A DNA stretch of 64,000 nt from Streptomyces sp. AP-93 (GCF_022808175.1 NZ_JALGBX010000022.1:1-64000); one strand, 5' to 3'; shown: positions 8,362 through 16,754, counted from the first letter of the stretch. The notes: generated by a model not told the origin, from the sequence alone. Numbers and translations are program-made.

Positions 8362-8784
8362 ATGGGTTCTCGCGGCAGGGCGGGACGGCGGGCGGCTCGG
8401 TGGGCCGGTGGGTTCGCGGTGCCGCTGGCGCTCGTGCTCGCGGGGGCTTCGGCTCCGGTGGCCGTCGCTGTCGGGAGCGGTGCGTGCGTGTCCCCGGGCG
8501 GGGGTGATGGCCGGGCGGCGCCCGTGGCCGGCGGTGGCGGCGGCGGGTGTGTGGGGCCGCGTGGTCCGCAGGGGCCGAAGGGGCCGAAGGGTGACCGCGG
8601 GCCCAAGGGTGACCGGGGACCGGCCGGTCCGTGTGTGGACATGGACTCGGTGAAGGCGCAGGGCAATCAGGAGCTCAGTGCCGCGCTGAGCCGGAGGGAG
8701 GCGTACATCGGACGGCGGACCGTCGACTACTCGGCCGCGGGCTTTGCCTGCCCGCTCGGCTGGCAGGCCGTCGTCAGGCCCTGA
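8362..8784 (+). CDS. Secreted collagen-like protein
   Basis: This 140-residue protein has an Arg-rich N-terminus and a hydrophobic signal segment (about 16-38). A Gly/Ala-rich stretch leads to nine consecutive Gly-X-Y triplets (residues 65-91: GPR, GPQ, GPK, GPK, GDR, GPK, GDR, GPA, GPC). Cysteines flank the triplet run (C63 and C91) and could lock a trimer. The 50-residue C-terminal domain is unfamiliar. ATG 8362 is preceded by GAGGAG about 9 bases upstream; an earlier in-frame ATG at 8305 is possible but would bury the signal peptide. Confidence 0.75.
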   Translation: MGSRGRAGRRAARWAGGFAVPLALVLAGASAPVAVAVGSGACVSPGGGDGRAAPVAGGGGGGCVGPRGPQGPKGPKGDRGPKGDRGPAGPCVDMDSVKAQGNQELSAALSRREAYIGRRTVDYSAAGFACPLGWQAVVRP

Positions 8785-8864
8785 CGGCCGGCTTCCCCGC
8801 AGGTGCCGCGCCCGGGGCACGAGCCGGGCGCGGCACCCGCGGGGTGTCCGGGCTGCGACAGGTC

Positions 8865-9152
8865 CTAGGGGACGAAGATGTTCGAGGCGAACGGGGCGAA
8901 GCGGGTCTCGCCGGAGTGGATGACGCCGATGACGGCCCCGGTGCACCAGCGGCCGCTGGTGATGAAGACCGGGCTGTCGGTGTGGTTCGTGACCGCGGCG
9001 GGGCCGTCGTGCAGGATGCAGCCGGACGGTTCGTGGACCGCGTGGCCGTTGATGACCAGCTCTCCCGAGGACGCGTGCGCGGAGCCGCCGAGGCCGAGGA
9101 CGAGGGTGGCGGCGGCCGCGAGGGTGCCGAGGGTCGTGGTCGTTCGTCGCAT
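8865..9152 (-). CDS. Small secreted protein of unknown function
   Basis: This 95-residue protein has a clear signal peptide (MRRTTTTLGTLAAAATLVLG, probable cleavage after 'AHA', residue 27). The mature part of about 68 residues has two cysteines ('SGCILHD' and 'GRWCTG') that could form one disulfide. It ends close to the convergent collagen-like gene. I do not recognise a named family. Confidence 0.75.
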   Translation of the reverse strand: MRRTTTTLGTLAAAATLVLGLGGSAHASSGELVINGHAVHEPSGCILHDGPAAVTNHTDSPVFITSGRWCTGAVIGVIHSGETRFAPFASNIFVP

Positions 9153-9320
9153 GGTGGGGGAACCTCCAGTGGGGCCGTCGCCGTCTGGTGACGATCATCT
9201 TCCGGTTGTGTGGCTCACCGTAGGGGGTCCAGTGCGGAAGGTGACGGCCGTGGAGGGGCGTGTGGATGCGCCAGGGGCGCACGCGCGGCAGCTGTGCGCC
9301 GTCAGTCGTTGGAGCAGTGC

Positions 9321-10205
9321 CTACGGGAGCCAGTGCGCGGGGCGGGTGAGGGAGGGCGGGATGCGGGTCGCGGGGTTGCCCCGGGCCGCGTTCAGCTGGG
9401 GCTGCGTGAGGAAGAGGGCGCCCGTGAGGTCGGCATCGCGCAGGTCGGTGTCGCGGAAGTCCGCGCCGATCAGGTCGGCCGTGCGCAGGTCGGCGCCGCT
9501 GAGGTCGGCCGCGATCAGGTAGGCGCCGCGGAGGTTGGCGCCGCGCAGGTCCGCGCCGGGGAGGCGGGCGCCCATCAGGTCGGCGCCGCGGTGGTTCTTC
9601 TTGCGGCCCGCCACCTTGGCCCGTACGAGCTCGCTGGTCTTGAGGAGCAGGGTGTTGACCTCCTGGCGCAGCGGGGTGATGTCGAACTCCGCGAGGGCCT
9701 CCGGGGTCGCCGTGGTCCACCGCGTGGTGTCGGCCAGGGCGGTGCGCAGCTGCGCGTGGAGCGGGCGGGCGGCGGGGAGGGTGAGGGCCTCGGCGAGGTA
9801 GAAGAGCAGCTCGTGCAGGCTCCGCATCACCGGGAAGACCGTGAACATCGGGCCGGCGGAGGCGGGGTGGGAGCGCCAGTCGCGGCCGCCGAAGGTGACC
9901 TGGGAGACCTGCTGGCCGGCGCCGAAGCAGTCGAAGACGGTGCAGCCCTGGAAGCCCTGGTCGCGCAGCCCGGTGTGGATGCCGCAGCGGAAGTCCTGCC
10001 GGAGGTTCTTGCAGGGGGTGCCGGCGGACTTGTTCACGGCGAAGTCGGTGGATTTGGAGAAGGGCAGGGCCACGCAGCAGAGCGCGAAGCAGCGGGAGCA
10101 GTCCGCTTGCAGGAGGGGGAGCGGGAGCGGGGCCGGGGCCGGGGCGGCGGGGCGGCCGGCAGGGCGGTCGGAGCGGTCGGGGCCGGCGGGAGGAGGCTTG
10201 GGCAC
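9321..10205 (-). CDS. Pentapeptide-repeat protein with Cys-rich N-terminus
   Basis: This 294-residue protein has three parts. A Pro-rich N-terminus leads into a Cys-rich segment ('CSRCFALCC', then 'CKNLRQDFRCGIH') that might bind a metal. A helical region follows ('RSLHELLFYLAEALTLPAARPLH'). The C-terminal third holds about ten pentapeptide repeats of the A(D/N)LXX type ('ADLRGANLRGAYLIAADLSG'). The GTG start at 10205 is the first in-frame start that keeps the Cys segment; the frame stays open to 11018 but that part has no protein-like composition. Function unknown. Confidence 0.8.
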   Translation of the reverse strand: MPKPPPAGPDRSDRPAGRPAAPAPAPLPLPLLQADCSRCFALCCVALPFSKSTDFAVNKSAGTPCKNLRQDFRCGIHTGLRDQGFQGCTVFDCFGAGQQVSQVTFGGRDWRSHPASAGPMFTVFPVMRSLHELLFYLAEALTLPAARPLHAQLRTALADTTRWTTATPEALAEFDITPLRQEVNTLLLKTSELVRAKVAGRKKNHRGADLMGARLPGADLRGANLRGAYLIAADLSGADLRTADLIGADFRDTDLRDADLTGALFLTQPQLNAARGNPATRIPPSLTRPAHWLP

Positions 10206-10304
10206 GTCCTCATTGTCTCCCGGTGGGGGAGTTGGGCGGTCGGCGGGTGCGCGGGACGCGGAAAGCCCTTGATCGTCGCGGGCGGGTCCGGGGAGCATCG
10301 CCGT

Positions 10305-10913
10305 ATGACCGAAGTGATCGCAGTAGCCGTCATCACCTTCCTCGCCGTCATCAGTCCCGGCGCGGATTTCGCCATGGTCGTCCGCAACAGCTACCTCTAC
10401 GGGCGGCCCACCGGGCTGTTCGCGGCCGCCGGGGTCGCGGCCGGCGTGCTGGTCCACGTCTCTTACACGATGCTCGGAGTCGGTCTGCTGATCGCCTCCT
10501 CCGCCGAACTGTTCACGGTGATCAAGCTCGCGGGCGCCGCGTACCTGGTGTGGATCGGGATCCGGACCTTCCGGGCGCGCGCCGAGGTGGCCGTGGACCT
10601 GGAGGAGAAGGGCGGGTTGACGCCGTTCGGGGCGCTCAGGAGCGGGTTCCTGACCAATGTGCTCAATCCGAAGACCACGCTGTTCGTCGTGTCCACCTTC
10701 ACGCAGGTGGTCGGGCCGGGGACGCCGGTGTGGCAGCAGGCCGGGTACGGGCTGTTCATGTCGGCGGCGCACCTGGGGTGGTTCGGGGCGGTCGCGCTGT
10801 TCTTCTCCAACTCCCGTCTGCGCGACCGGATGCTGAAGGCGCAGAAGGCGCTGAACCGGGCCATCGGGTCGGTCCTGGTGGGGCTCGGGGTGGGGCTGGG
10901 CTTCGCCCGCTGA
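10305..10913 (+). CDS. LysE/RhtB-family amino-acid exporter
   Basis: This 202-residue protein has about six hydrophobic helices and the family's N-terminal signature 'FLAVISPGADFAMVVRNSYLYGRPTG'-like region. The conserved 'GFLTNVLNPKTTLFVVS' is about residues 108-124. It probably exports an amino acid or homoserine-like compound; the substrate cannot be read from sequence. It is divergent from the pentapeptide-repeat gene, with 99 bases between the starts. Confidence 0.88.
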   Translation: MTEVIAVAVITFLAVISPGADFAMVVRNSYLYGRPTGLFAAAGVAAGVLVHVSYTMLGVGLLIASSAELFTVIKLAGAAYLVWIGIRTFRARAEVAVDLEEKGGLTPFGALRSGFLTNVLNPKTTLFVVSTFTQVVGPGTPVWQQAGYGLFMSAAHLGWFGAVALFFSNSRLRDRMLKAQKALNRAIGSVLVGLGVGLGFAR

Positions 10914-11016
10914 GCTGCTGGGCCGCTGAGCCGCTGGGCTCCGCCGTCCGAGGTTGTGGGGTCCGTCGGCCGGTGGGGCTGGCGGTCGCCGGTTACCAAT
11001 CGGTAGCGTGGCGGCC

Positions 11017-11820
11017 ATGGGTGCCGAGAGCGCGGTTGAGGGGTTCTACGAGCGGATCGACGCGGGGCGGTTCCTGGCGAGCGGCTACACGCGCGGCCCG
11101 TGGGATCCGGGCTCGCAGCACGCCGGTCCGCCGGCCGCGCTGCTCGGGCGGGCGATCGAGGAGCGGCCGGGCGGCCGGGACGACATGCGGATCGCCCGGA
11201 TCACCTGCGAGATCCTCCGGCCGGTGCCGATCGGCCCGTTGGAGCTGACGACCAGTGTGCTGCGGGCCGGCCGCGGTACCGAGGTGGTCGAGGCCGCGCT
11301 CGCCCCCGCCGGGGCCGCGCCCGTGATGCTGGCGCGGGCGCTGCGGATCCGGGTGGCGGGGGAGTCCGTACCGTCCGTCGTGCCCGGGCCGGAGCTGCCG
11401 CCGCCCGGGGAGGTGGGGCCCACGCCGTTCTTCCCGGTGCCGTGGGAGAAGGGCTACCACTCGGCGATGGAGACCCGCTTCACGCGGGGCGCGTTCGTCG
11501 AACTCGGTCCCGGCACCTGCTGGATGCGGATGGGGGTGCCGCTCGTCGCCGGGGAGGAGCCCCGGCCGCTGGACCGGGTCCTGGTCGCGGCGGATTCGGG
11601 GAGCGGCATCAGCTCGGTCGTGGACTTCGGGCGGTACCTCTTCGTCAACGGCGACCTCAGCGTGCACCTGCACCGCCATCCGGCCGGTGAATGGGTGTGT
11701 GTGGAGGCCCGTACGAGCGTGGACGCGGCGGGCATCGGGCTGGCGGACGCGCGGCTGCACGACGAGAAGGGCCCGATCGGGCGGAGCGCGCAGAGCCTGT
11801 TCGTGGCTCCGCGGGGGTAG
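11017..11820 (+). CDS. Thioesterase-superfamily (double hot-dog) protein
   Basis: This 267-residue protein resembles the TesB-type acyl-CoA thioesterase-like family (two fused hot-dog folds). Recognisable parts are 'GPWDPGSQHAGPPAALLGRAIE' near residue 28 and the C-terminal 'SVVDFGRYLFVNGDLSVHLHRHPAGEWVCVEART', which ends the second hot-dog. 'GIGLADARLHDEKGPIGRSAQSLFV' is the typical final strand pair. The substrate is unknown. Confidence 0.8.
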   Translation: MGAESAVEGFYERIDAGRFLASGYTRGPWDPGSQHAGPPAALLGRAIEERPGGRDDMRIARITCEILRPVPIGPLELTTSVLRAGRGTEVVEAALAPAGAAPVMLARALRIRVAGESVPSVVPGPELPPPGEVGPTPFFPVPWEKGYHSAMETRFTRGAFVELGPGTCWMRMGVPLVAGEEPRPLDRVLVAADSGSGISSVVDFGRYLFVNGDLSVHLHRHPAGEWVCVEARTSVDAAGIGLADARLHDEKGPIGRSAQSLFVAPRG

Positions 11821-12000
11821 GAGCCGGGGGCCCAAGATCGCCAAGTAGGTCGTATCGTCCTATGAGTTCACTCGTCCGACACGGTCTGTGCTCCAAGTGC
11901 TCCGGGTGGAGCGGTTCCTGTGCCGGTCCCCCGGCGGGATGATTCGACACGGGGTGGCGGGAGCCCCGGGAAAAGCCGTTCGATGGGGGAAGGTTGGCGG

Positions 12001-13020
12001 GTGCGCAGACTCTGGGTGATCGGTGGAATCGGCTTCGGGGCGTGCCTGTGCTTTCTCGCCCTGCTCGTGGTCGGTACGTACTCGGCGGCCGCGGGCATCG
12101 CGACGGGCGCGGGCGGGCGGGCCGGCGGGCTCGCGAAGGGGGCCGTACCGGGGAAGTACCAGTCCCTCGTGCAGAAGTGGGGCAACCTCTGCCCGACGCT
12201 CAGCCCCGCGCTGCTGGCCGCCCAGCTCTACTCGGAGAGCGGCTGGAACCCGGGCGCGGTGAGTCCGGCCGACGCGCGGGGCATCGCGCAGTTCATTCCG
12301 GGGACGTGGGCGACGCACGGCATCGACGGGGACGGCGACGGGGACCGTGACATCTGGGACCCGAACGACGCGATTCCGTCGGCGGCTTCCTATGACTGCG
12401 AGCTGGCGCGCTACGTGTCCAAGGTGCCCGGGGACCCGGTGAAGAACATGCTGGCCGCCTACAACGCGGGTCCGGGCGCGGTGAAGCAGTACGGGGGCGT
12501 GCCGCCGTACCGGGAGACCCAGGGGTACGTGAAGACCATCACGACCCTCGCCAAGAGCTTCGAGGCCCCCATCGGGCGGGTGGCGCCCTCGCAGCAGGCC
12601 GCCGGGGCGATCTACTTCGCGCAGAAGCAGCTGGGGACCCCTTACCTGTGGGGCGGGAACGGGACGCCCGAGCAGGGCGGGCGGTTCGACTGCTCGGGGC
12701 TGACCAAGGCCGCGTACGAGTCGGTGGGGATCGATCTGCCGCGTGTGGCGAACGACCAGTACAACGCCGGTCCGCATCCCTCGCGCGCGGAACTGCTGCC
12801 GGGGGACCTGGTGTTCTTCTCCGACGATCTGACGAACTCCCGGGAGATCCGGCACGTCGGGCTCTACGTGGGCGGCGGGTACATGATCAACGCCCCGTTC
12901 ACCGGAGCCGTGATCCGCTTCGACAAGATCGACACGCCCGACTACTTCGGGGCGACGCGCGTGACGAAGGACGGCGCGGAGGCGCTGCCCCGGCGCGAGG
13001 GCGTCGGCAACACAGCGTGA
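12001..13020 (+). CDS. Bifunctional lytic transglycosylase and NlpC/P60 peptidase
   Basis: This 339-residue cell-wall hydrolase has an N-terminal membrane or signal helix (about 3-25). A lysozyme-like transglycosylase domain follows ('AAQLYSESGWNPGAVS', catalytic Glu in YSES; then 'ARGIAQFIPGTW'). The C-terminal NlpC/P60 domain has the catalytic Cys in 'FDCSGLTKAAYESVG' and the His in 'HVGLYVGGGYMI'. An Asp-rich loop ('DGDGDGDRD') may bind calcium. GTG 12001 is preferred because GGGGGAAGG lies about 7 bases upstream; ATG 11983 in frame is an alternative. It matches the SCO4132 position by synteny (recalled). Confidence 0.88.
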   Translation: MRRLWVIGGIGFGACLCFLALLVVGTYSAAAGIATGAGGRAGGLAKGAVPGKYQSLVQKWGNLCPTLSPALLAAQLYSESGWNPGAVSPADARGIAQFIPGTWATHGIDGDGDGDRDIWDPNDAIPSAASYDCELARYVSKVPGDPVKNMLAAYNAGPGAVKQYGGVPPYRETQGYVKTITTLAKSFEAPIGRVAPSQQAAGAIYFAQKQLGTPYLWGGNGTPEQGGRFDCSGLTKAAYESVGIDLPRVANDQYNAGPHPSRAELLPGDLVFFSDDLTNSREIRHVGLYVGGGYMINAPFTGAVIRFDKIDTPDYFGATRVTKDGAEALPRREGVGNTA

Positions 13021-13232
13021 AGCGAAGGCCCTGAGCTGCGACGATGAGTCACTCTTCGGTAACGTTGGGGTGATCATTCGGTGGAGAGTGGAACGTAGTG
13101 GCCAGAACGGGCGTTCCATGGTCACTGGGGGCAGGACGAGCAGAGCGCCGGATTGATCACCGGGGGGCGAAGGGCCGCACATCGGGGTGCGGCCGTACGG
13201 GTACCAAGGCAAGGGCAAGGGGCCGCATCACC

Positions 13233-13946
13233 ATGGCTGGACTCACAACAGGTGGGCCGAACGTGGATGTAAGCCTGCTGTACGAGATCAACGGACTGGC
13301 GCGGCAAGCCCCGGGCTGGCTCGACCGGACGGTCGCGGTCCTCGGCGAGTACGGGATCCTGCTGCTCCTGCTGCTCCTGGTGCTGTGGTGCTGGCGCGGA
13401 GCGCGCCGGCAGGACGAGCACGCCGCCGTCGAATCCTTCGCGGCGCTGGTGTGGGCCCCGCTCGCCGCCGGGGCCGCGCTGCTCCTGAACGTTCCGCTGC
13501 GGGAGTTCGTGGGCCGGCCGCGGCCGGCCGCGCAGCACGGCGGGGTCGAGGTGCTGGACCCGGGCGCCGGGCTCAATCCCAGCGCCTTCTCCTTCGTCAG
13601 CGACCACGCGACGCTGGCGATGGCGCTCGGCGTCGGCCTGTTCGTCGCCCACCGGGGGCTCGGCTTCATCGGGATCGGGCTGGCCCTGCTGGAGGGTTTC
13701 ACGCGGGTCTACATGGGCCTGCACTATCCGACCGACGTCATCGGCGGACTCGCCCTGGGCACCGCGGTGGTGCTGCTGCTCGCGCCGCTCGCGATGGCGC
13801 TCCTGACCCCGGTGGTGCGGGCGGTGGCCCGGTCCCCGCGGCTCGGCGTACTGGTCCGCTCGCGCGACCGCGTGGTGGCCCGGCCGGTGGACCTCGCGGC
13901 GACCCCTCCGGCGGGGCGCGGGCAGGAGAGCGACCTCGCCGCCTGA
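13233..13946 (+). CDS. PAP2-family membrane phosphatase
   Basis: This 237-residue membrane protein has about five or six helices and the three PAP2 phosphatase motifs: 'REFVGRPRP' (motif 1), 'SFVSDHATL' (motif 2, with SDH in place of the usual SGH) and 'TRVYMGLHYPTDV' (motif 3, catalytic His). Such enzymes recycle undecaprenyl diphosphate or dephosphorylate lipid phosphates on the outer face of the membrane. ATG 13233 precedes the conserved region; the frame is open back to GTG 13098, but that part looks non-coding. Confidence 0.85.
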   Translation: MAGLTTGGPNVDVSLLYEINGLARQAPGWLDRTVAVLGEYGILLLLLLLVLWCWRGARRQDEHAAVESFAALVWAPLAAGAALLLNVPLREFVGRPRPAAQHGGVEVLDPGAGLNPSAFSFVSDHATLAMALGVGLFVAHRGLGFIGIGLALLEGFTRVYMGLHYPTDVIGGLALGTAVVLLLAPLAMALLTPVVRAVARSPRLGVLVRSRDRVVARPVDLAATPPAGRGQESDLAA

Positions 13947-13974
13947 CGCGCTGCTCCGGGCGGTGCCCGGAGCG

Positions 13975-14091
13975 TCAGCCGATGCGGTACGAGTCCCAGA
14001 CGCTCAGCACCACGGCCGCCAGCAGGCACAGCGCCGCGGCCCCGAAGCAGACGCGGACCGCGGCCGGACGGGAGCGCGGGGGCGGGGTCAC
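13975..14091 (-). CDS. 38-residue single-helix membrane protein
   Basis: This tiny frame starts with GTG at 14091, whose last bases overlap the TGA of the upstream small gene (GTGA). It encodes a basic N-terminus (TPPPRSRPAAVR), one hydrophobic helix (about 14-29) and a short tail (WDSYRIG). The coupling to the upstream frame and the clean helix support it as a real gene. Function unknown. Confidence 0.6.
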   Translation of the reverse strand: MTPPPRSRPAAVRVCFGAAALCLLAAVVLSVWDSYRIG

Positions 14092-14333
14092 GGATCGCCG
14101 CCGTGGTCCGCGGCGTCCGCATCCGCATCCGCCTCCGCGTCGGAGCTCCGGTAGCGGGAGCGCAGCCACAGGCCGGTCGCGGCGGCCGCGGTGGTGGTGA
14201 CCCCGATGGCCAGGGCGACGTCGCCGGGCCCGTCGGCCGTGCCCACGGGGCTGGCCCGGGCCGGGGTGGCGGGGGCGAACGCGATCAGCAGGGCCCAGAG
14301 GAGGGCGGCGAGTCGGGGCGCAGGTCCGGGCAT
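14088..14333 (-). CDS. Small membrane protein with acidic tail
   Basis: This 81-residue protein has an N-terminal signal or anchor (residues 7-26, possible cleavage after 'ARA'), a second helix (about 40-57) and a highly acidic, Ala/Asp-repeat C-terminus ('SDAEADADADAADHGGD'). It is translationally coupled to the 38-residue membrane protein downstream. No family recognised. Confidence 0.6.
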   Translation of the reverse strand: MPGPAPRLAALLWALLIAFAPATPARASPVGTADGPGDVALAIGVTTTAAAATGLWLRSRYRSSDAEADADADAADHGGDP

Positions 14334-14421
14334 GAGTCAAGGGCAACCGCTGCCGGACGCGTCGGCCAGCCGGGCCGTCCGATCGGGCGAACCGGGGGCG
14401 GGCCGGGTGCCGGGCCCGGGG

Positions 14422-14525
14422 CGGGCCGGGGTGCCGGGGGGTGCCGGAGGGTGCGGCCGGTGGCGGGCCGGGGTGCCGGGGGGTGCGGCCGGTGGCGGGC
14501 CGGGGTGCCGGGGGGTGCGGCCGGG
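14422..14525. repeat. GC-rich tandem repeat, about 32-bp unit
   Basis: About three imperfect copies of a unit containing GCCGGGGTGCCGGGGGGTGC fill the gap between two minus-strand small genes. I see no coding function here. Confidence 0.8.
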
Positions 14526-14552
14526 TGTGGGCCCGTGAGGGGAAGCCCCGGG

Positions 14553-14774
14553 CTAGTCCGAGGCGTGGCCGGTGGCGTCCTTGCGGGCCAGGTCGCGGGA
14601 GCGGCGGGCCGGGCCGCGCCAGCCGCACGTACAGACGGCCAGGCTGAACGAGCCGCGGTCCGAGGTGCTTGTGGCGTGACCGGTGGGTGATGCCGGCGCC
14701 GGGCCCGAGGGGTCGTGGGGCAGCGGCACTGCGGCAAGCGGAGGGACGAGAGTCGCTTCGGTGTGCGGTTCCAC
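14553..14774 (-). CDS. Small conserved Streptomyces protein with CTCGWRGPARRSR motif
   Basis: This 73-residue protein starts at GTG 14774. The N-terminal half is Pro-rich and the C-terminal half holds 'SFSLAVCTCGWRGPARRSR' (about 46-64), followed by 'DLARKDATGHASD'. The Cys-X-Cys followed by basic residues suggests a small metal- or nucleic-acid-binding element, but this is inference. I recall similar short hypothetical proteins in other Streptomyces. It is divergent from the lipoprotein gene. Confidence 0.65.
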   Translation of the reverse strand: MEPHTEATLVPPLAAVPLPHDPSGPAPASPTGHATSTSDRGSFSLAVCTCGWRGPARRSRDLARKDATGHASD

Positions 14775-14919
14775 TCGACCAAGGTACCGGGCCGGGGGCG
14801 GGTGGGGCAGTGGCCCGGGGCGAGGAGGCCGCGGCCGTGACGGGAGGCCCGGGGCCTCGTTAAGCGGAGCGGGTGGGGCCTCGGGCAAACAGCGGTCACG
14901 CGTTGGGGGTTGGCAGGCG

Positions 14920-15759
14920 ATGGTGGTGCACCAGCACAGGCACAGGCGGCGACGCGCGGGTCGGGCCGCGGTCGCGGTCGGCCTGGCCCTGACGGTGGCG
15001 GCGTTGAGCGGATGCGGTGGCGACGCCGTCGCGGGCGATGACGCCCGGCCCGCCGACGACCCGGCGGCGACGGTCCGCGGAGCAGCCGACGCGCTCGTCA
15101 GGACCGGGAGCGCGCAGGCCCGTACGGCCATGGAGATGGCGACCGGCGGCACCCGGGTCACGATCCGGGGCGAGGGCGGGGTCGACTTCAAGAACCGGAT
15201 GGGGCAGCTGCTGGTCATGCTGCCCGACGACGCCAAGGGCAAGGCGGAACACCGGCCCATCACCGAGCTGCTCGTACCCGGCGCGCTCTACATGAAGAAC
15301 CGGGGCGCGGGCGTCCCCGACGACAAGTGGGTCCGCATCGACACGACGGCCCTCGCCGACGGGAACCTCGTCACCGGCGGGGCCACCGACCCGATGGCCG
15401 CCGCGGAGTTGCTGCGCGGGGCGCGGGAGGTGACGTACGTGGGCGAGACCGAGGTGGCGGGGACCAAGGTGCGGCACTACCGGGGTACGACGGACATCGC
15501 GCGGGCCGCGGCGCAGGCCTCACCGGCGGTGAAGGGGGCGCTGGAGGCGGCGGCGAAAGGGTTCAGCAAGGGTGCGGTGCCCTTCGACGCCTACCTCGAC
15601 TCCGAGGGCCTGCTGCGGAAGGTCAGCCACCGCTTCACGTACGTCAACGATGGCGTGATCGATGTGTCCTCCACCACGCTGCTCTACGGCTTCGGGACCC
15701 CGGTCACCGTCGTTCTGCCGGCCGAAGGGGACATTTACGCCGGGAAGATCGCCGATTAG
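14920..15759 (+). CDS. LppX/LolA-like lipoprotein
   Basis: This 279-residue lipoprotein has a basic N-terminus, a hydrophobic segment and the lipobox 'ALSGC' (Cys about residue 29). The mature part, with alternating strands such as 'VRHYRGTTDI' and 'SHRFTYVNDGVIDVSSTTLLYGFG', resembles the LolA/LppX/LprG fold that carries lipids between membrane and envelope. A role in lipid transport is therefore possible but not shown. ATG 14920 gives a standard lipoprotein signal. Confidence 0.75.
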   Translation: MVVHQHRHRRRRAGRAAVAVGLALTVAALSGCGGDAVAGDDARPADDPAATVRGAADALVRTGSAQARTAMEMATGGTRVTIRGEGGVDFKNRMGQLLVMLPDDAKGKAEHRPITELLVPGALYMKNRGAGVPDDKWVRIDTTALADGNLVTGGATDPMAAAELLRGAREVTYVGETEVAGTKVRHYRGTTDIARAAAQASPAVKGALEAAAKGFSKGAVPFDAYLDSEGLLRKVSHRFTYVNDGVIDVSSTTLLYGFGTPVTVVLPAEGDIYAGKIAD

Positions 15760-15924
15760 CCGGCCGGAGCCCCCGGGGGCGGCGCGATCGGGCCATGGCC
15801 GGCCGTCGGCCCAGTGTGGGGGGCCGGAAATGGTCCATCCGTGTCATGTGCGCCGCGCCGCGCGCTCCCTACGCTGAGAAGCCGAGCGCCGGCGACCGGA
15901 CGACGGCAGATTGAGGTGACAGGC

Positions 15925-16080
15925 GTGACTCCCGCAGGCGGTTCGACGGTGCAGGACCTCGTGGCGCTCGCCGAGATCGAACTGTGCGGAGAGCTGATCA
16001 TCGCGGCGTCGGCCGTGGCCGAGGAGAGACTCAGCCAGGACCGGATCGACGAGGTGCTGATGGGCGTCTGTTCCGGCTGA
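15925..16080 (+). CDS. 51-residue protein of unknown function
   Basis: This short protein starts at GTG 15925, with GAGGTG about 7 bases upstream; an in-frame GTG at 15916 is less well placed. The sequence is mostly helical and acidic ('DLVALAEIELCGELIIAA', 'EERLSQDRIDEVLMGV'). The composition and codon positions look like a real gene. Similar short ORFs sit at this position in other Streptomyces, as far as I recall. Confidence 0.65.
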   Translation: MTPAGGSTVQDLVALAEIELCGELIIAASAVAEERLSQDRIDEVLMGVCSG

Positions 16081-16096
16081 CCTCCTCCGTCCCCGG

Positions 16097-16161
16097 GGTC
16101 AGGTGCCCAGCAGTCAGGTGCGCAGCAGTCAGGTGCCCAGCGGTCAGGTGCGCAGCAGTCG
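16097..16161. repeat. Tandem repeat at the end of the CsoR-like gene
   Basis: Four imperfect 15-bp copies of GTCAGGTGCSCAGCA occur in a row. The TGA stop of the CsoR-like gene (16144-16146) lies in one copy, so the end of that gene appears to have been copied in tandem. Confidence 0.75.
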
Positions 16162-16560
16162 GGCGATCGCCTTCGTCGCTTCCTCGACCTTGGCGTCGAT
16201 CTCTCCCCCGCCCTTGACGGCGGCGTCGGCGACGCAGTGCCGCAGGTGCTCCTCCAGTAGCTGGAGCGCGAAGGACTGGAGCGCCTTCGTGCTCGCCGAG
16301 ACCTGGGTGAGTATGTCGATGCAGTAGACGTCCTCGCCGACGAGGCGCTGGAGCCCCCGGATCTGGCCCTCGATCCGGCGCAGGCGCTTGAGGTGCTCGT
16401 CCTTCTGGTGGTGGTAGCCGTGCACCGCGCCGGCGCTCGTGTCCGTGGCCGCGCTCGTCTCCACGCTCGTCTCCACGCCCGTGTCCGCGCCCGTGTCCGT
16501 ATCCGCGCTCGTGTCCGTGGCCGTGGTGGCTCCGGAGCCCTCCGCCTGGATGGCAGTCAT
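16144..16560 (-). CDS. csoR: CsoR-family copper-sensing repressor
   Basis: This 138-residue protein has a C-terminal four-helix CsoR domain: 'HHQKDEHLKRLRRIEGQIRG', then 'VYCIDILTQVSA' and 'EEHLRHCV'. The Cys-His-Cys trio matches the Cu(I) ligands of CsoR. The N-terminal 45 residues are a low-complexity Thr/Asp/Val repeat tail absent from typical members. ATG 16560 lies just upstream of the low-complexity tail. A perfect inverted repeat of the CsoR operator type lies at 16590-16610, so autoregulation is likely. No copper pump or chaperone gene is adjacent. Confidence 0.82.
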   Translation of the reverse strand: MTAIQAEGSGATTATDTSADTDTGADTGVETSVETSAATDTSAGAVHGYHHQKDEHLKRLRRIEGQIRGLQRLVGEDVYCIDILTQVSASTKALQSFALQLLEEHLRHCVADAAVKGGGEIDAKVEEATKAIARLLRT

Positions 16561-16589
16561 GCGTCCTCCCGTGGTCCGGAATGGGGGAC

Positions 16590-16610
16590 CTATACCCCTC
16601 ATGGGTATAG
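16590..16610. promoter_or_regulatory. Probable CsoR operator
   Basis: The perfect inverted repeat CTATACCC-N5-GGGTATAG lies 30 bases before the csoR start codon. CsoR operators are inverted repeats of G/C tracts flanked by TA, which this fits. Confidence 0.75.
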
Positions 16611-16754
16611 GGTACCGGCCCCCGGCCGCAGGGGCAGGGGCCCGTCGTCCTCACTCTGCCTGATGGAGGACACTGGGGAACTGCCGGTTAGCCGTGGCCG
16701 GGGGATGCGCCTAGCATCAGCCTGACCGAATCCAATGCACCCCGAGGACCTCAC

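Noticed and set aside
10205..11018. N-terminal extension of the pentapeptide-repeat gene
   Set aside because: It overlaps the LysE-family gene on the other strand and is unlike any protein domain.
13098..13232. N-terminal extension of the PAP2 phosphatase from GTG 13098
   Set aside because: The extension is basic and non-hydrophobic with no homology I recognise; ATG 13233 fits the family.
14338..14538. Plus-strand frame through the GC-rich tandem repeat
   Set aside because: The translation is only Gly/Arg/Pro repeat and follows from the tandem repeat itself.
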